A DNA stretch of 64,000 nt from Smittia aterrima (GCA_033063855.1 CP093831.1:22382001-22446000), one strand, 5' to 3'; numbered from the stretch's first letter, positions 1 through 11,338 are shown. The notes: generated by a model not told the origin, from the sequence alone. Numbers and translations are program-made.

Positions 1-420
1 AGTTTCCAATTAAGCCAGTAAGTGGTTTTGATATCAACTTTCATTCTATAAACTATTAAAGTTTATATTTTTTAGGGAGTCTACCAATTGAAGAACTATT
101 CTATCTCAGACAAATTTTTTCCTGCGGACATGAAAACTCGTTATCATGCTATCTTCAAATATGTTGCACAAATCACCGGAAAGAAGTCAATGGTGTTTTT
201 GTTCAGCTACGGATTCCGTGGAAAACTGTAAAATTAAATTTAAAGGTCAACTTGGATATAAATACATCAACCTTTCACATTCAACGAGTTCATTGCTCAA
301 TCTGGAGGACTCATGGGACTTTTCGCTGCTATGTCAGCTTTATCGATCATTGAAATCTTTTATTTCTTTCCTTTGAAAAATCAAAAATCGTTGCAGAAAG
401 TTTCATTAAAAATTTGTTGA
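1..420 (+). pseudogene. 3' end of a DEG/ENaC (pickpocket-like) sodium channel, frame-disrupted
   Basis: The last 48 codons (274-417, TGA at 418-420) read FTFNEFIAQSGGLMGLF, then SALSIIEIFYFF. This is the pre-TM2/TM2 signature of degenerin/ENaC channels: a selectivity-filter-like segment followed by the LSIIEIFYF end of TM2. Going upstream, this frame meets a stop at about 262, while neighbouring frames stay open over 78-350. The coding frame therefore appears to shift around 262-282. A plausible GT-AG intron lies at 18-75. Either one or more indels have broken the gene, or a splice event was missed. The rest of the channel (TM1, cysteine-rich loop) lies before the window. Family call is firm; pseudogene status is inference. 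Confidence 0.6.
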
Positions 421-729
421 GAAGTAAGTTTACAACTTTTATTTCAAGACAACATCAAATCATGAACTTGAAAAATTTATTTAAAAACGTAAATTTGTTT
501 CATTTAAACTTTCGAATGATAAGAAATATTTTGTTTTCTACAAACGAATTTAAATTGAGTGAGTCTAACTCACGCAAAAAAAATCTTTTTCAGTTCCAAC
601 GGCTTTTTCAAAAATTTCAGGAGTTCTAGTTCCTCGACTTTATTTACAACCGATTCAATCGAAATAATTTCGCTAGCGCAAACCTAATTTATTGTTTTCC
701 GAGTCTAAAGTGAACGTAAATCTGTTACA
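421..729. other. AT-rich intergenic stretch
   Basis: This holds the 3' flank of the channel fragment and the promoter side of the F-box gene. The short open frame at 414-629 has no recognisable motif, so I see no gene here. Confidence 0.5.
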
Positions 730-2388
730 ATGAGCCAACAGCAAGAAGTTGAGTTGAACGATCTGCCAGAGGAGGTCTTAGTGAAAGTTTTTGATCAAAT
801 GAACGTTGAAACTTTGTTACAATCATCTCTCGTTTGCAAGAAGTGAGATTTCTGTTTTTTTTTGTTTGTTTCTTGTTTTGAATCAATTTACTCTTCACAG
901 ATGGAACGAAATAATTGGAGACAACTCCGCAATCATGAAGAAGATGAAGCTTGTTGTTGATTTCTATCGCAAAGATTTCCAATTGTCGCCTAAGGACTTC
1001 TCGCGAAATTATCAAATGATCAAAATTATCGGCTTGGACAAAGATTGGAGAAACCTTCCTACATTGATGAATCGTTATAGTTCACTTCGTGAACTTGAGA
1101 TCGAAGATTGCGAAACGAACAAAATAAAAAAACTAAACAGTTTATTGACACGCATAACGAAACTGGAGAAGTTGAACATCTCCATGCCCAAAATGATGAT
1201 ATTTTCTCTGAAGCTATTTGTCGATGTCAGTCATCATAATTGCCTTAAATCATTGACTCTGATTTATGATTGTACAGTAAGTTAAATTGAAAAGGCTTTC
1301 CAGAGTTTCTTATTCATCATCTCTTTTATTTTCAGACCTTAAAATTTCCTAAAACAGCACAGCTAACAAGCTTGAGAATCAACAAATTAAATGTTGACAA
1401 CATTCCTGAATTGATCGATTTTCTCGTTGGCCAGAAAAGTCTTGAGGTGCTTGCAATCCGAATTACTTCTCATCGTTCTCTAGCTAAAAAAGCACGCATA
1501 GATCACAACTTTGAGAAACTGCTCACAGCTCAATTTTCTCTGAAGAAACTTCTTCTTAACTGGGATTACAATTTTTTCGGCTCAGTGAAAAACTTTTTGC
1601 TCTTCATGAACAAGTTTGCCAACACTTTAGAGGAGTTACATATTCAGCAGTCATATCCGGAATCATTTTATGAGATGATCTTCGAAGAGTTTCTCCAGTT
1701 GAATACATTGAAAATCTGCCTCTTTAACGCGCCAGATCAAAATGAGTTTTACCAGAATCTTCGTGAAAATATTTCTATTCGAGAGTTGATCATTGATGGC
1801 CGCGGATCTGACATTTTAATTCAACGATTCATTGGTAAACTTCCAAATATTCAAACTCTGGTTTTGGAAAACAAATATCTTAAGAAGGATCTCATGACGT
1901 TTATCTCTAACAATCTCAAAATGCTGAAGAATCTAAAAGTTGAAGGTATACATAATAAAGCTTTTGAAGGAGTCTACATTCCAAGCTTGACAACGATCAC
2001 AGTATCGTCGCTTGGTTACAACACAATACAAAGTTGGAAGCAGATTGTAGCAGCAATACCGAACATCGAAATATTGAACGTGCAATTTATCTACGCTTTA
2101 TATCATTTCGAGAATGTAGTCACTATTATCACTGAAGGTTGGACTCATCTGAAACACGTCATGATTGGAAATGAATTTAATGATTTGAAGTCAATTTTCG
2201 ACCTTTTCTTGCGTAATTGCAAAAAGCTGAAGACTGTTAAAATCAGCGAGGATGCATTCAAATCATATTCCGAAAAAGAAAAGAAAGCAGTTTTGGTGGA
2301 TTTTGAACGAGCTGGAGTTCATTTTACTTTTTATGATGATGATAAAGCTTTAGAGTTCACTGATTCTTATGACAGAGCATTTGAGTAA
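730..2388 (+). CDS. F-box protein with LRR-like C-terminal region
   Basis: Three exons, 730-842, 901-1276 and 1336-2388, joined by GTGAGA/CAG and GTAAGT/CAG introns, give 513 aa. Exon 1 encodes an N-terminal F-box (about residues 9-45: LNDLPEEVLVKVF, then LLQSSLVCK and W in exon 2 followed by NEIIGD). F-box proteins hold substrates for SCF (Skp1-Cullin) ubiquitin ligases. The rest has repeated leucine-rich strands (SLRELEIEDCE, KLEKLNISM, CLKSLTL), which fits an LRR solenoid for target binding; individual LRRs are degenerate. A polyadenylation signal AATAAA lies at 2561-2566. The gene is a distant paralogue of the minus-strand gene at 56727-58299, with the F-box/second-exon junction at the same place. 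Confidence 0.85.
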
Positions 2389-2747
2389 TTAGAAAATGCG
2401 AACACCAAACTTGTCATGCCACGAAACTCGCAATTCTGCCAAAGACCTCATTTGTTATTTAATTGAATCCTTGTTTAAGTTTCTTGCTCTAAATCTTCTT
2501 AATCTTAACTTTCTTTAATATTTTTTGTTAGAAAACGAGCAAAACAATTTTGAGTTTTTTAATAAAAGCCTTCTGCTACTTGATTTGTTATTAAATATTT
2601 GTTTTGCTTGAAGACTGCTTTGGTTAAAATCATTTCAGTGAAATGAGAAGTTCTGGGTCCTCGTATGTCTTGTGGGCTGTTCCAAAACAATTATTTTCGC
2701 TTACAACAATTTTATTTCAGTGCATTCAAAAACATCAAATAAAACAT
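2389..2747. other. Convergent 3' UTR region
   Basis: The F-box gene and the ionotropic receptor end tail to tail here. AATAAA at 2561 serves the plus-strand gene. The stretch AATAAAACATTTATTG near 2740 overlaps the receptor's stop region. No further gene is visible. Confidence 0.5.
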
Positions 2748-4874
2748 TTATTGCGATAATTTACTTGGTCCGGCTTCTTCATCCGTTGACAATACAGAGC
2801 AGTCTCTGAGATGCCTAACTTGAATTACATTTGGGAGTGTCGCTGTACATTCTGTTCGCACATTAACATTTCTCGCGGATCTATGTCGCAAGCTTTTGAT
2901 TCTCTTCTGACAGATTCTAAAAGTTTTTAGAGGCAGCAAAACTGTCGTGAGAATTAAATTTAAAAACTTTCCCCCAACAAACTTTAAAATTGCAACAAAT
3001 GGTCGTCCAGAATAACAACAAACAATCTCGTAGATGAAAGTGGCAATTCCAATAACCATTAGAACCAGACAAGCGAGAAAACCAACTGTCAAATGATCCA
3101 TCGTTAAAACTTCCGGTTCGCCTTCGTAATCAAGATAATTTTTATCTTTTAATAAGACATCAATTGCCTTTTCGTAAAATAAATCAAATATTCCCAGGAC
3201 TTTTGTTTCCTCGATAACTTGATTCATTGGCTGCAACATGTATTGATTTGAGTGGAGCAAAATCTGTCTCGGAAAAAAGAATTCAAATCCAGGAAAAATT
3301 GTGTATTCCTCAAGTGATCTTTTGGTGTTGCCGCTCTTTCCTATCACATCGAGTTTTGTAGCAATGAGAACTCCCTTGAATGATGAGTCCAATATGTTAT
3401 CGTAAATTGTGATGTCTCCATATTCTAAAATTTGAATCTTTGAGCTAAAATCTTTAACGAATTCTTGGTTTTTAAGAACATTCCAAATAGCAACTGTCAT
3501 GTAAAATGTGAAGTTCTTTTCTATCATTTCTTCGATGGAGCTTACGGGATTTCTTTTAATATCATTTTGCAGATATTTGAATAGTTTACTTTGGTGACAT
3601 GTTCTGAAAATTATAAAATGTTAATCTGCTTGCTATTACTGAAAGCCTATTAGGCAAAGAGTACTCACCTGATCATGAGACACAAAATGACGAACATTAT
3701 CAAAAGAAATCTTGCAAAATTCTTTTTGGGTAAGACAGTTTGAGGTAGACCACACTAAAAAATAAAAAATTATCAGAAATGTTTTCTTTTTCTTCGTTTT
3801 TAAATTATTTACGATAATAATCATCAAATTTAGAGTTGGAGTTCTGACTCGTTCCCCGAAGACGAAATCTTGAATGTTTTGAGGGAGTCGATTAATTATT
3901 TGAATGCAGAACAATCCAATGAACATCGTTACAGCAATTGCGATCCAAACTTCAAACTGAAGTGGATAGAAAAGTTTTTCAAAAACCGAAATAGTTTCTC
4001 CCGGAGGCACAAACATAAGGAGTTTTCCGTAATCGGTGATGTCTGACCTAACAAATGATTTCATATTGTACCAGTAGAAGAAGTGATCGACGTAAGTGCT
4101 TGAGTTAATCCATTTTCCATCTGTGATTGTTTTACACCATTTTAACTTATTTTCACACCTTTTATATAAAATCGTGAAGTTGAATCTTTTTGCAGCGAAT
4201 TCAAACAAATCAATATTTGTGCCGTACAATTTATCTTCTCTCATAAATGCTTGTGGTACAAGTCCTGTAGTTGGTACGCCGATGACTAACTGGCAGCCAT
4301 GAAAGTTTTGAAACTTTTTTTCGAAAAACTTCGACTTATCCCAAGTTCTTCTTTTGCTGTCAAAATTGTTGATAACTTTCAGTTGTGGGTCGTTACACTT
4401 CTCTTTAGTAAATCGAAAATACGTTGCCAAGATGATTTTTCCTTTTTCTTCAATCAGAAAATTTATGTCGAGATCCGCTATTGCCGTTAGGTTTGTCATT
4501 AAAATGTCATTGAGTGTTGCGCCATGACAATAAATTAATATATTCCCTCTCCCATCGATTCCAATCCTTTTGACAGCATCAATGAATGAATCAATCGAAT
4601 CGAAAAGAACAACCGCACTTTTATTTCCAAAGGTCCATCGATGAACAGGCAATTTCCATTTTACTATTGGAACAACATCTCTCGTAAGTCGACAGACGTC
4701 ATTGAAAATCGATTGAGTTTTTTGATTTTGGTTACCAAGCAATGCGATGTTGAGAAAATTATTATTCACTGCGAAATGCTTTTCTACAACATCGCTTATC
4801 GCGATCGCTGTTTGTGTAGTTCCATTTGCTGATGCTATTGTCGAGAAAAAAATGACGAAAAGATGAACCTTCAT
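2748..4874 (-). CDS. Ionotropic receptor (IR), divergent chemosensory iGluR
   Basis: Three exons on the minus strand, 4874-3813, 3754-3669 and 3603-2748, give 667 aa with GT-AG introns. Order: signal peptide (MKVHLFVIFFSTIASANG), a divergent amino-terminal region, ligand-binding lobe S1 (LVIGVPTTG, about residue 197), TM1 (about 307-326), the pore region, TM2 ending in MIRTCHQSKLF (about 375-391), lobe S2 and TM3 (about 553-578), then a short basic tail. The R-T-x-(Y/H)-Q-x-x-LF motif after TM2 is typical of insect IRs and appears only when both introns are removed, which supports the model. IRs are ligand-gated cation channels in gustatory or olfactory neuron dendrites. It resembles the divergent, antenna-independent IRs; the subfamily cannot be fixed from sequence alone. 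Confidence 0.88.
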
Positions 4875-5460
4875 CCTTCACTTATCCGTTTGAATGGAAT
4901 TCACAATTTTTTTACGTCTTTTCATGTTGACTTGTTAACTTGCACTGCCTTCGCTGTCGAGACTCTCTGGAATTATTTGACTTATTAATTAAATATGCAC
5001 GGATCTTGTTAATGTCTTGTTAATAAAACTGTTCTTCGTATCAAGATAAAAAAATCTATTTTTGTACATTTATTACTTCTTTTGATGGAAAAACAAAAAA
5101 CATTATTTTTATCTGAGCGGTTAATCGAAATCTTTCGATAGTCAACACAAAAATACCACGTAAATTCAATTCTCTGGCTTTTTTCATTCGTACGTTGCCG
5201 TGTTAAATTTTTTAATGAAATCTAGACGAAATAACGTTTTGCGAAAATGTTTGAAGTTTGCTTGTATTTGTTGACAAAAATGTTGTCGACAAAATAAACG
5301 CAAATTTCTATACAAATTGAAATAAGAGCCAAAGTTTCGATCGACACTTCGCTTAAGCGCGTATAACTTTATTTGTATTAAAACTCATGCATATCACAGA
5401 AAAAACTTTTTTTTTTAGATAAGAGTTCGACTACAAACATTTTTTTCTTTCTCTAATCTA
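4875..5460. other. Intergenic region between IR and NACHT gene 1
   Basis: The diverging promoters of the IR (-) and the first metallopeptidase-NACHT gene (+) lie here. The part from about 5340 onward is related to the flank of NACHT gene 3 near 29130-29250 (shared TATCAC, AAAAAAC and GATAAGAGTTCGAC blocks). I see no coding region. Confidence 0.45.
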
Positions 5461-5597
5461 ATTTTATTTTCAGAATTTTATCAAATTTCACGATTGTCGG
5501 ACGTGTTGCTTCATTGCGCAGTAAATTATTTATAATAAATTAAATAATTGAAACTAAAAGTTCTTCTTTCTAGTGACTAATCGAGAAGTGTGTGACA
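5461..5597 (+). promoter_or_regulatory. Spliced 5' leader of NACHT gene 1
   Basis: A conserved leader precedes the ATG. A TTTTATTTTCAG acceptor ends at 5473, a short block reads up to GCGCA at 5520, a GTAAAT donor starts at 5521 and a CTTTCTAG acceptor ends at 5573. The same arrangement is found in inverted orientation before gene 3, and in weaker form before gene 2. This suggests the big genes have intronless coding regions but spliced 5' UTRs. Inference from conservation; no transcript seen. Confidence 0.5.
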
Positions 5598-8500
5598 ATG
5601 ACGATCGAAGAGTCTTTTGATGAAATTTGTGCTTTGTTTTTGCGAATTCGAATTGAAAAAGAAATATGTTATCAAGATCGTGTTTTCTTCTTCAATAAAA
5701 TTCAAGACGGAGACGCAAGGGCCGTTAGCAATTTATTGGATGAATTCGATGAAATCGCGCCGTTTAATAATGAAAATAACGAATCAGCAGCGGCGATTGC
5801 TCTCAAATCGAAACAACTGGCAGTGTATGAAGCTTTAGTATCGAGAGCTTGGTGTTTGAATTCAAATGAGAACTTTAACGAAATTGTGAATAGTTTGGTA
5901 AAGATTTTGAGAAAAGAACTTCTTCAGATTAACGATAAGTTTAAACAGAATCCAGATGAACTGATTTCTCTCATCAACACTTTTCTTGATAAAAATCCTT
6001 ACATTTTGTCACATAACTACGATGAAGAAAAATCATCGTTTGCAAATAAAATTGATCCACTAATACGTAAAAGAATAAATATACCAAGCATCGCAAGTGA
6101 TTTTGTCTTCGCTTTAAAAACTGAACTTCGTGAGATCCACAAAAGACATTTTATCAAGAACCCACACGAGGAACATTTGACAGCATTAATAACTCGAACG
6201 AGTATCTACTTTGGAGGACGTTCAGCCACAACAAATCGACCAAAATATCTGGCTCTGATTGCCGGAGCTTATGAACAATTGAACCAAGTGCCAGAGATTA
6301 AAGCAATTTTTAAAGTCGTCGCAAATATCAAGAACTTGGAGATCATTTTTGACTTTAATCGTTACTCAGTAGAACATGCAGATGCTACGGGAAATGAAAA
6401 TATTTATGGAAGGAGTTACGCTAAGAAAGGAAGAGTTTATCTCGGCGCTAAAGGTTTAAAAGAAGATTGTAGTGATCTTAGTAGACTTTTTTCAGAGCAT
6501 GAAGATGATGATGATCGTTCGGAAGCTTTAGGAGTTCTGGCCCACGAGCTATGTCATGTCGCAATCTTTCGCATTTACAACAATGATTTCAAACCTTATC
6601 ACAAAGATGATTCAAAAAATTTAAAAGACTTTGAAAGTGCTCTCCAGCAATGTCGGAAAAATCCTTATATAGAGAAAATAATTGCGTCGGCTGTTAAAAA
6701 AAATAAATATGACGATGAAGATGTTATACATGACGAGCTGTGTGTGAGAGTTCCTCATCTGCTCGCTTTGTATCAAGGAAACAACGAAAGAATAATTTTT
6801 CTAAAAGAAACTTTCAAAAAGCTTTTTGATTATTTTGAAAAGAAAACTTTACGAGACCTTGAAAAGGAATATGATTTTATGTCTGCAGTTCGGAAAGTAA
6901 AATTTAAGGAACCTCAGTATTTGACAGAATCGAAAGTATTCCATGAACCGGGATCGATTAAGCTAGATTTAAACACAAACAAAGTTCTCGAAATTTTATC
7001 AAATTGTTCTCAAATGACAACGAGCTTGATCCATGAAATGACGAGCCAGCCTGATTTTAACTTTCTATTCGTGGCACTTGATCACTTGAAAGAAGAGGAA
7101 ACATACAAAAATCTGCGCAATGCTCATTTCTCTTGCATGAAGCCGAGAATCGTCATCGATTGTGACAATGAAATGAAACAACAAATCATTAAAATCGCTG
7201 AAGACTTAGAGAACTACAAAATAAACGAAAGAATAATTTTCGTTCACAACTACAAAGAATCGTTAATCAAAAATGCGACTCTTCTAACTGCTAATCATTC
7301 TTGGCTTGATTTGACGGATCAATCAAAAAAACATTTAATTAAAAGGATGGTCAGATTTCAAGGTGAACGGATTTGTTTACAAAAATGTCTCGATCTTGAT
7401 TGCGAAGCTCTCAAATTTGTTCCGTTGAAAAAACTCTTGAAAAATAATCTCAAAATCAGCAACAACTTAGACTTTCCTGAGATTGACATTCACGTCGAAA
7501 GAAAATTTCTTAACAATAAATCCGAGGAAATCAAAACAAGATTTCTTCTAAACACTGCTGTGTCTTCAAAATTCATTTTGCTGAGCGATGATCCTGGAAT
7601 GGGAAAGACAACTGAACTCAAGATGCTGGCCATGGAGTTTAAGAAGAAACTAAACAATTTTTGGGTCGCTTTTGTTGATTTGAAAGAATATTCAGAGTTC
7701 TACGAGAGAGATGAGAACTTCCAAACTGTTTTCAATTCATCAGAAGAAATCGCAAACTTCTTCGCTAAGAAAATCTTCAAGCTCAACGAGTTCGAGGAAA
7801 AAGTTTTCAAATATTTATTTTTTAATGATCGTGTTGTCTTACTCTTGGATGGTTTCGATGAGATCAGTCCAAGCTTCAAAGAGTTCGTCACAATGTTGAT
7901 CAAGAAAATTAGAGAATATTCGAAAAACATTCTGGTCACGTCAACGCGACCTCACTTAAAAAATGAACTTTGTCAAGAGCTCAATGTTGAAGCATACACT
8001 TTGTTGCCATTATCAAAGGAAAATTGTGATGAGATTCTCGAATTGAGCTTCGAGAAAAATGGAATTGGGATTGGTGATTTGAAGAAGAGAATTGATCAAA
8101 CGAGAGATTTCTTTAAAAAATTAACTCAGAGCATTGATCTTTCGATGAACCCTTTGATGTTACGAATGATCGCAAAGGTCTTTTCCGACGATCAATTTGT
8201 TAAAGTCTCACAACTGAACACTTTCACGATCTACGAAAAATTCACAAAAATGATGATAAAGGAATCGATGATTAAAGGAGAAGATGCCAAAGAGGAATCA
8301 GCAAATTCCTTAGCATCTGGTTTCAATATTATTCCGTTTTATCAAAAAGAAGCTTGTAAGGCAATTTTCATTGAAGAACATGAAAACCAGAAAAATTATG
8401 ACTTGTGCTTTCTTGACGTTCCATCTCCGCCTGACGAACAAGTCACGAGAATCGCTTTCATCAAATCTGATGGCACAGGAAAGTTTCGTTTCATCCATCG

Positions 8501-10859
8501 AACGTTCGCTGAGTTCTTCGTCGCTGATTTCTTTTTCAAGAAAGTTATCGACTTGAAAGCTTTGAAAGAACGAATTCTTCCAATCAACGATCAATTGAGA
8601 GCCACTTTCTTTATACTTCGAAAAACTTTATCCAACAACTCAATGTTTATCACAGTGCGATCATTTATCGATGGAGCTTTTGAAACCTTAATCCCGAACA
8701 TTGACGTCATAGGAAAAGAAGTTCTGATGTCAACTTTTCACGAAATTTTGACTTACGATGAGTTGCCGGAGCATTTCCAATGTTTCGTTCAAGAGGGTTT
8801 ATTAAACATAATCACAATCATTACTTACTGTGCGGACAACGAAGAGCTGAAACGTGTTTGGATTAACAAGAAATACAGAATTGGCGAAAAAAAATCGGAA
8901 GGCAACATTTTCATGTTGGCAGCAAGTGAGGGATCGCTCTACTTTAATACAAAGTTGACAGCTTTAGCTCGTAAAGTTCTCGACGTAAAGGAGTTTGAGA
9001 AATTTTTTACCGAACAAGATGAAAACGGAGAAACCGTTGCTTCATTAGCTTATTCGAACAAAAGTGATGTCTTCGACTTTTACGATCAAAAAGATTTTCC
9101 ATCGCCGTACAAACTTCCCGATACTAAACGCTATTTAGAAATCAAATCTAAATTGAATGAATTACTCAAAAATGAAAACATCTCAGGCTTTCGATATGAA
9201 CTGGAAAAAATAATCAAAGAAGATCACGGTGTTGAATATTTACAGCGTTTCTGGAAGACACGCATGAACATAGGAGAGCCATTGTTTTTTAAAACTGTTT
9301 ATTTGTCGTCAAGTTTAGACATTTTTGAAAAATTGTGGAATTTGCTTCGAAGTATTCTTGGCGATAATGAATTCAAAAATATTCTAAAGAAGCCAAATAG
9401 TCATGGAAAAACTCCGCTAATGTTTAAAGCCAAATATTGTGAATCAGAAGTTTTTAATTCATTCTGGAGAATTCTTACTGAAGATCTACCGGAGGAAGAA
9501 AAAGAAAAGTTTTTAAATGATGAAGACGAAAGAGGAACGAATTTGTTCGATAGTGCCAAGATGAACAAAGATGATGAGACATTTGCCGCAGTTAAAGATT
9601 TGTACCTGCAAACATTTGGAGAAGAAAAAGTGAAGGAAATGCTGATGAGAGAAAGTGAAAAATCTCGTTCCTTCTTCAGAATGATTCAAAATGGAGATGT
9701 CAAGGGCGTTTGCGACTTTATTGATGAGAACGAAAGAATCGCGTCGTTTAATAATGAAAATGGTGAATCAGCAGCGGCATCTGCTCTTAAATCGAAACAG
9801 CTCGCAGTTTATGAAGCTTTGGTATCGAGAGCTTGGTATTTGAACTCAAATGAAAACTCCAATGAAATTGTGAATAGTTTGAAAGAGAAATTGATAAAAG
9901 AAATTCATAATATTCTCAGGGATTTCGTAGAGAAGAAAGAAGAACTGACTTCACTCATCGACACTTTTCTTGATCGAAATCGTTACATCGTGCCAAATAA
10001 CGAGGAGGAAATGAAATTAAATTTTAGGAATTTCATCAAGTCTAGAAAAAAGAGAAATATTGAAAACGTCATTAATCAATTCGATTACTCTTTAAAAAGT
10101 GAACTTCGTGAGATCCACAAAAGGCATTTTATCAAAAATCCAAACGAAGAACATTTAACAACTTTAATCAATCAAACGAGTATTTACTTTAGAGGAAGTT
10201 CGGAAACAAGTAATCAACGAAAATATCGGAGCTTAATTTCAGGAGCTTATGAGCAATTGAACGAAGTGTCAGAGATTAAAGCAATCTTTAGAGTCGTCGC
10301 AAATATCAAGAATTTTAAAATTATTTTCGACTTTGGTAGCGACTCAATAGAACACGTAGATCCAACGGGAAATGAAAACGTTTATGGGAAGAGCTACCCT
10401 GAGACAGGAGAAGTTTATATCGGCGCTAAAGCTTTAAACGAAGATTATAGTGATTTTAGTAGACTTTTTTCAGAGCATGATGATGATGATAATGTTAAAC
10501 GATCAGATGTTTTAGGAGTTTTAGCTCATGAGCTTTGTCATCTCGCAATCTTTCGAGTTTACAACAATGACTTAAAACCTTATCACAAAGACGATTCGAA
10601 AAGTTTGGAGGACTTTGAGAGTGTTGTAAAGGATTGTAAAGAAAAACGTTATATAGAGAATGTAGTTGCACTTGCGTTTAATGGACGTGAAGACAACATT
10701 CATGTAGAACTATGTGTGAGAGTTCCTCATATACTCGCTTTGTATCAAGAAGACAATGAAAAAGTCCAACGTTGTAAAAATGTTTTCAAAAAGCTTTTTG
10801 ATTATTTCGAAACGAAAACTTTGCCTGATCTTAAGAAGGCAGCAGAATTTGAAAACTAA
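5598..10859 (+). CDS. NACHT gene 1: metallopeptidase-NACHT-repeat protein with a second, partial N-terminal half
   Basis: A single exon of 1753 aa. ATG 5598 was chosen over the in-frame GTG at 5592. Residues about 25-80 are ankyrin-like. A zincin-like domain follows, with HELCH at 316-320 and a downstream HDELCVRVPH block whose Glu may be a third metal ligand. The NACHT NTPase has Walker A GMGKTT at 667-672, Walker B VVLLLDGFDE at 746-755, a sensor-like VTSTRPH and the MNPLMLRM helix. One ankyrin-like module follows (FEKLWNLLR ... GKTPLMFKA). At about residue 1352 the N-terminal half starts again (FFRMIQNGDVKG), with a second HELCH at 1644-1648, and ends before any NACHT. STAND NTPases act as nucleotide-driven switches, often in immunity; the role here is unknown. 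The call rests on motifs. Confidence 0.85.
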   Translation: MTIEESFDEICALFLRIRIEKEICYQDRVFFFNKIQDGDARAVSNLLDEFDEIAPFNNENNESAAAIALKSKQLAVYEALVSRAWCLNSNENFNEIVNSLVKILRKELLQINDKFKQNPDELISLINTFLDKNPYILSHNYDEEKSSFANKIDPLIRKRINIPSIASDFVFALKTELREIHKRHFIKNPHEEHLTALITRTSIYFGGRSATTNRPKYLALIAGAYEQLNQVPEIKAIFKVVANIKNLEIIFDFNRYSVEHADATGNENIYGRSYAKKGRVYLGAKGLKEDCSDLSRLFSEHEDDDDRSEALGVLAHELCHVAIFRIYNNDFKPYHKDDSKNLKDFESALQQCRKNPYIEKIIASAVKKNKYDDEDVIHDELCVRVPHLLALYQGNNERIIFLKETFKKLFDYFEKKTLRDLEKEYDFMSAVRKVKFKEPQYLTESKVFHEPGSIKLDLNTNKVLEILSNCSQMTTSLIHEMTSQPDFNFLFVALDHLKEEETYKNLRNAHFSCMKPRIVIDCDNEMKQQIIKIAEDLENYKINERIIFVHNYKESLIKNATLLTANHSWLDLTDQSKKHLIKRMVRFQGERICLQKCLDLDCEALKFVPLKKLLKNNLKISNNLDFPEIDIHVERKFLNNKSEEIKTRFLLNTAVSSKFILLSDDPGMGKTTELKMLAMEFKKKLNNFWVAFVDLKEYSEFYERDENFQTVFNSSEEIANFFAKKIFKLNEFEEKVFKYLFFNDRVVLLLDGFDEISPSFKEFVTMLIKKIREYSKNILVTSTRPHLKNELCQELNVEAYTLLPLSKENCDEILELSFEKNGIGIGDLKKRIDQTRDFFKKLTQSIDLSMNPLMLRMIAKVFSDDQFVKVSQLNTFTIYEKFTKMMIKESMIKGEDAKEESANSLASGFNIIPFYQKEACKAIFIEEHENQKNYDLCFLDVPSPPDEQVTRIAFIKSDGTGKFRFIHRTFAEFFVADFFFKKVIDLKALKERILPINDQLRATFFILRKTLSNNSMFITVRSFIDGAFETLIPNIDVIGKEVLMSTFHEILTYDELPEHFQCFVQEGLLNIITIITYCADNEELKRVWINKKYRIGEKKSEGNIFMLAASEGSLYFNTKLTALARKVLDVKEFEKFFTEQDENGETVASLAYSNKSDVFDFYDQKDFPSPYKLPDTKRYLEIKSKLNELLKNENISGFRYELEKIIKEDHGVEYLQRFWKTRMNIGEPLFFKTVYLSSSLDIFEKLWNLLRSILGDNEFKNILKKPNSHGKTPLMFKAKYCESEVFNSFWRILTEDLPEEEKEKFLNDEDERGTNLFDSAKMNKDDETFAAVKDLYLQTFGEEKVKEMLMRESEKSRSFFRMIQNGDVKGVCDFIDENERIASFNNENGESAAASALKSKQLAVYEALVSRAWYLNSNENSNEIVNSLKEKLIKEIHNILRDFVEKKEELTSLIDTFLDRNRYIVPNNEEEMKLNFRNFIKSRKKRNIENVINQFDYSLKSELREIHKRHFIKNPNEEHLTTLINQTSIYFRGSSETSNQRKYRSLISGAYEQLNEVSEIKAIFRVVANIKNFKIIFDFGSDSIEHVDPTGNENVYGKSYPETGEVYIGAKALNEDYSDFSRLFSEHDDDDNVKRSDVLGVLAHELCHLAIFRVYNNDLKPYHKDDSKSLEDFESVVKDCKEKRYIENVVALAFNGREDNIHVELCVRVPHILALYQEDNEKVQRCKNVFKKLFDYFETKTLPDLKKAAEFEN
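9652..10859 (+). repeat. Partial internal duplication of the ankyrin-like/metallopeptidase half
   Basis: This matches the first about 400 codons of the same gene (roughly 5675-6885). Shared strings include LKSKQLAVYEALVSRAW, SELREIHKRHFIKNP-type text and AHELCH. It is fused in frame after the single helical module, so the protein carries two metallopeptidase-like domains around one NACHT. The likely origin is unequal recombination between neighbouring paralogues. Confidence 0.8.
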
Positions 10860-11338
10860 ATGTTCTTGAAATGTTCATATGAAAGTTCTAATATGTTCAT
10901 TTAATATTAAACAATGAATTTAACATGCAGTCAAAATTGAGATTAAGATTTAACCGATTTTTAGTTTAAAAAGAAACACGAAAATTTTCCGAGCTTTTTC
11001 TCTTCAGTTGTCTCTCCCTCGCAAGAATTTATCTTCTCGAAAAACGTAAACATCGTCTGTGGGATTTTCTCAGAAGCTTTTAAAGTTTTTGCAACTCGTT
11101 TTTGCATATGCGCAGAAGCGTTTTAGAAAAGTATGAAACAAGTTTGTAGTTGCACCATCGCAATCAAAAGCTTTCATTTTCATTTCTGCTTTATCGCGAA
11201 TCGAATTTGCACTCGAAGCTTTCGTTAAATGTACAAATCGAAAAGTTGTTGTTAAGTGGAGTATTTTAGAAATGAAAAGCTAATCATTGAGAAGTTTTAT
11301 GAATTGCGTAATTTCAAAGAAACAACAAAACCTTGACA
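10860..11338. other. Intergenic, 3' flank of NACHT gene 1
   Basis: AT-rich flank with no gene motif. It carries the promoter side of the small membrane-protein gene that follows. Confidence 0.4.

Noticed and set aside
146..376. 76-aa ORF over the channel tail
   Set aside because: Out of frame with the TM2 signature; a shadow reading.
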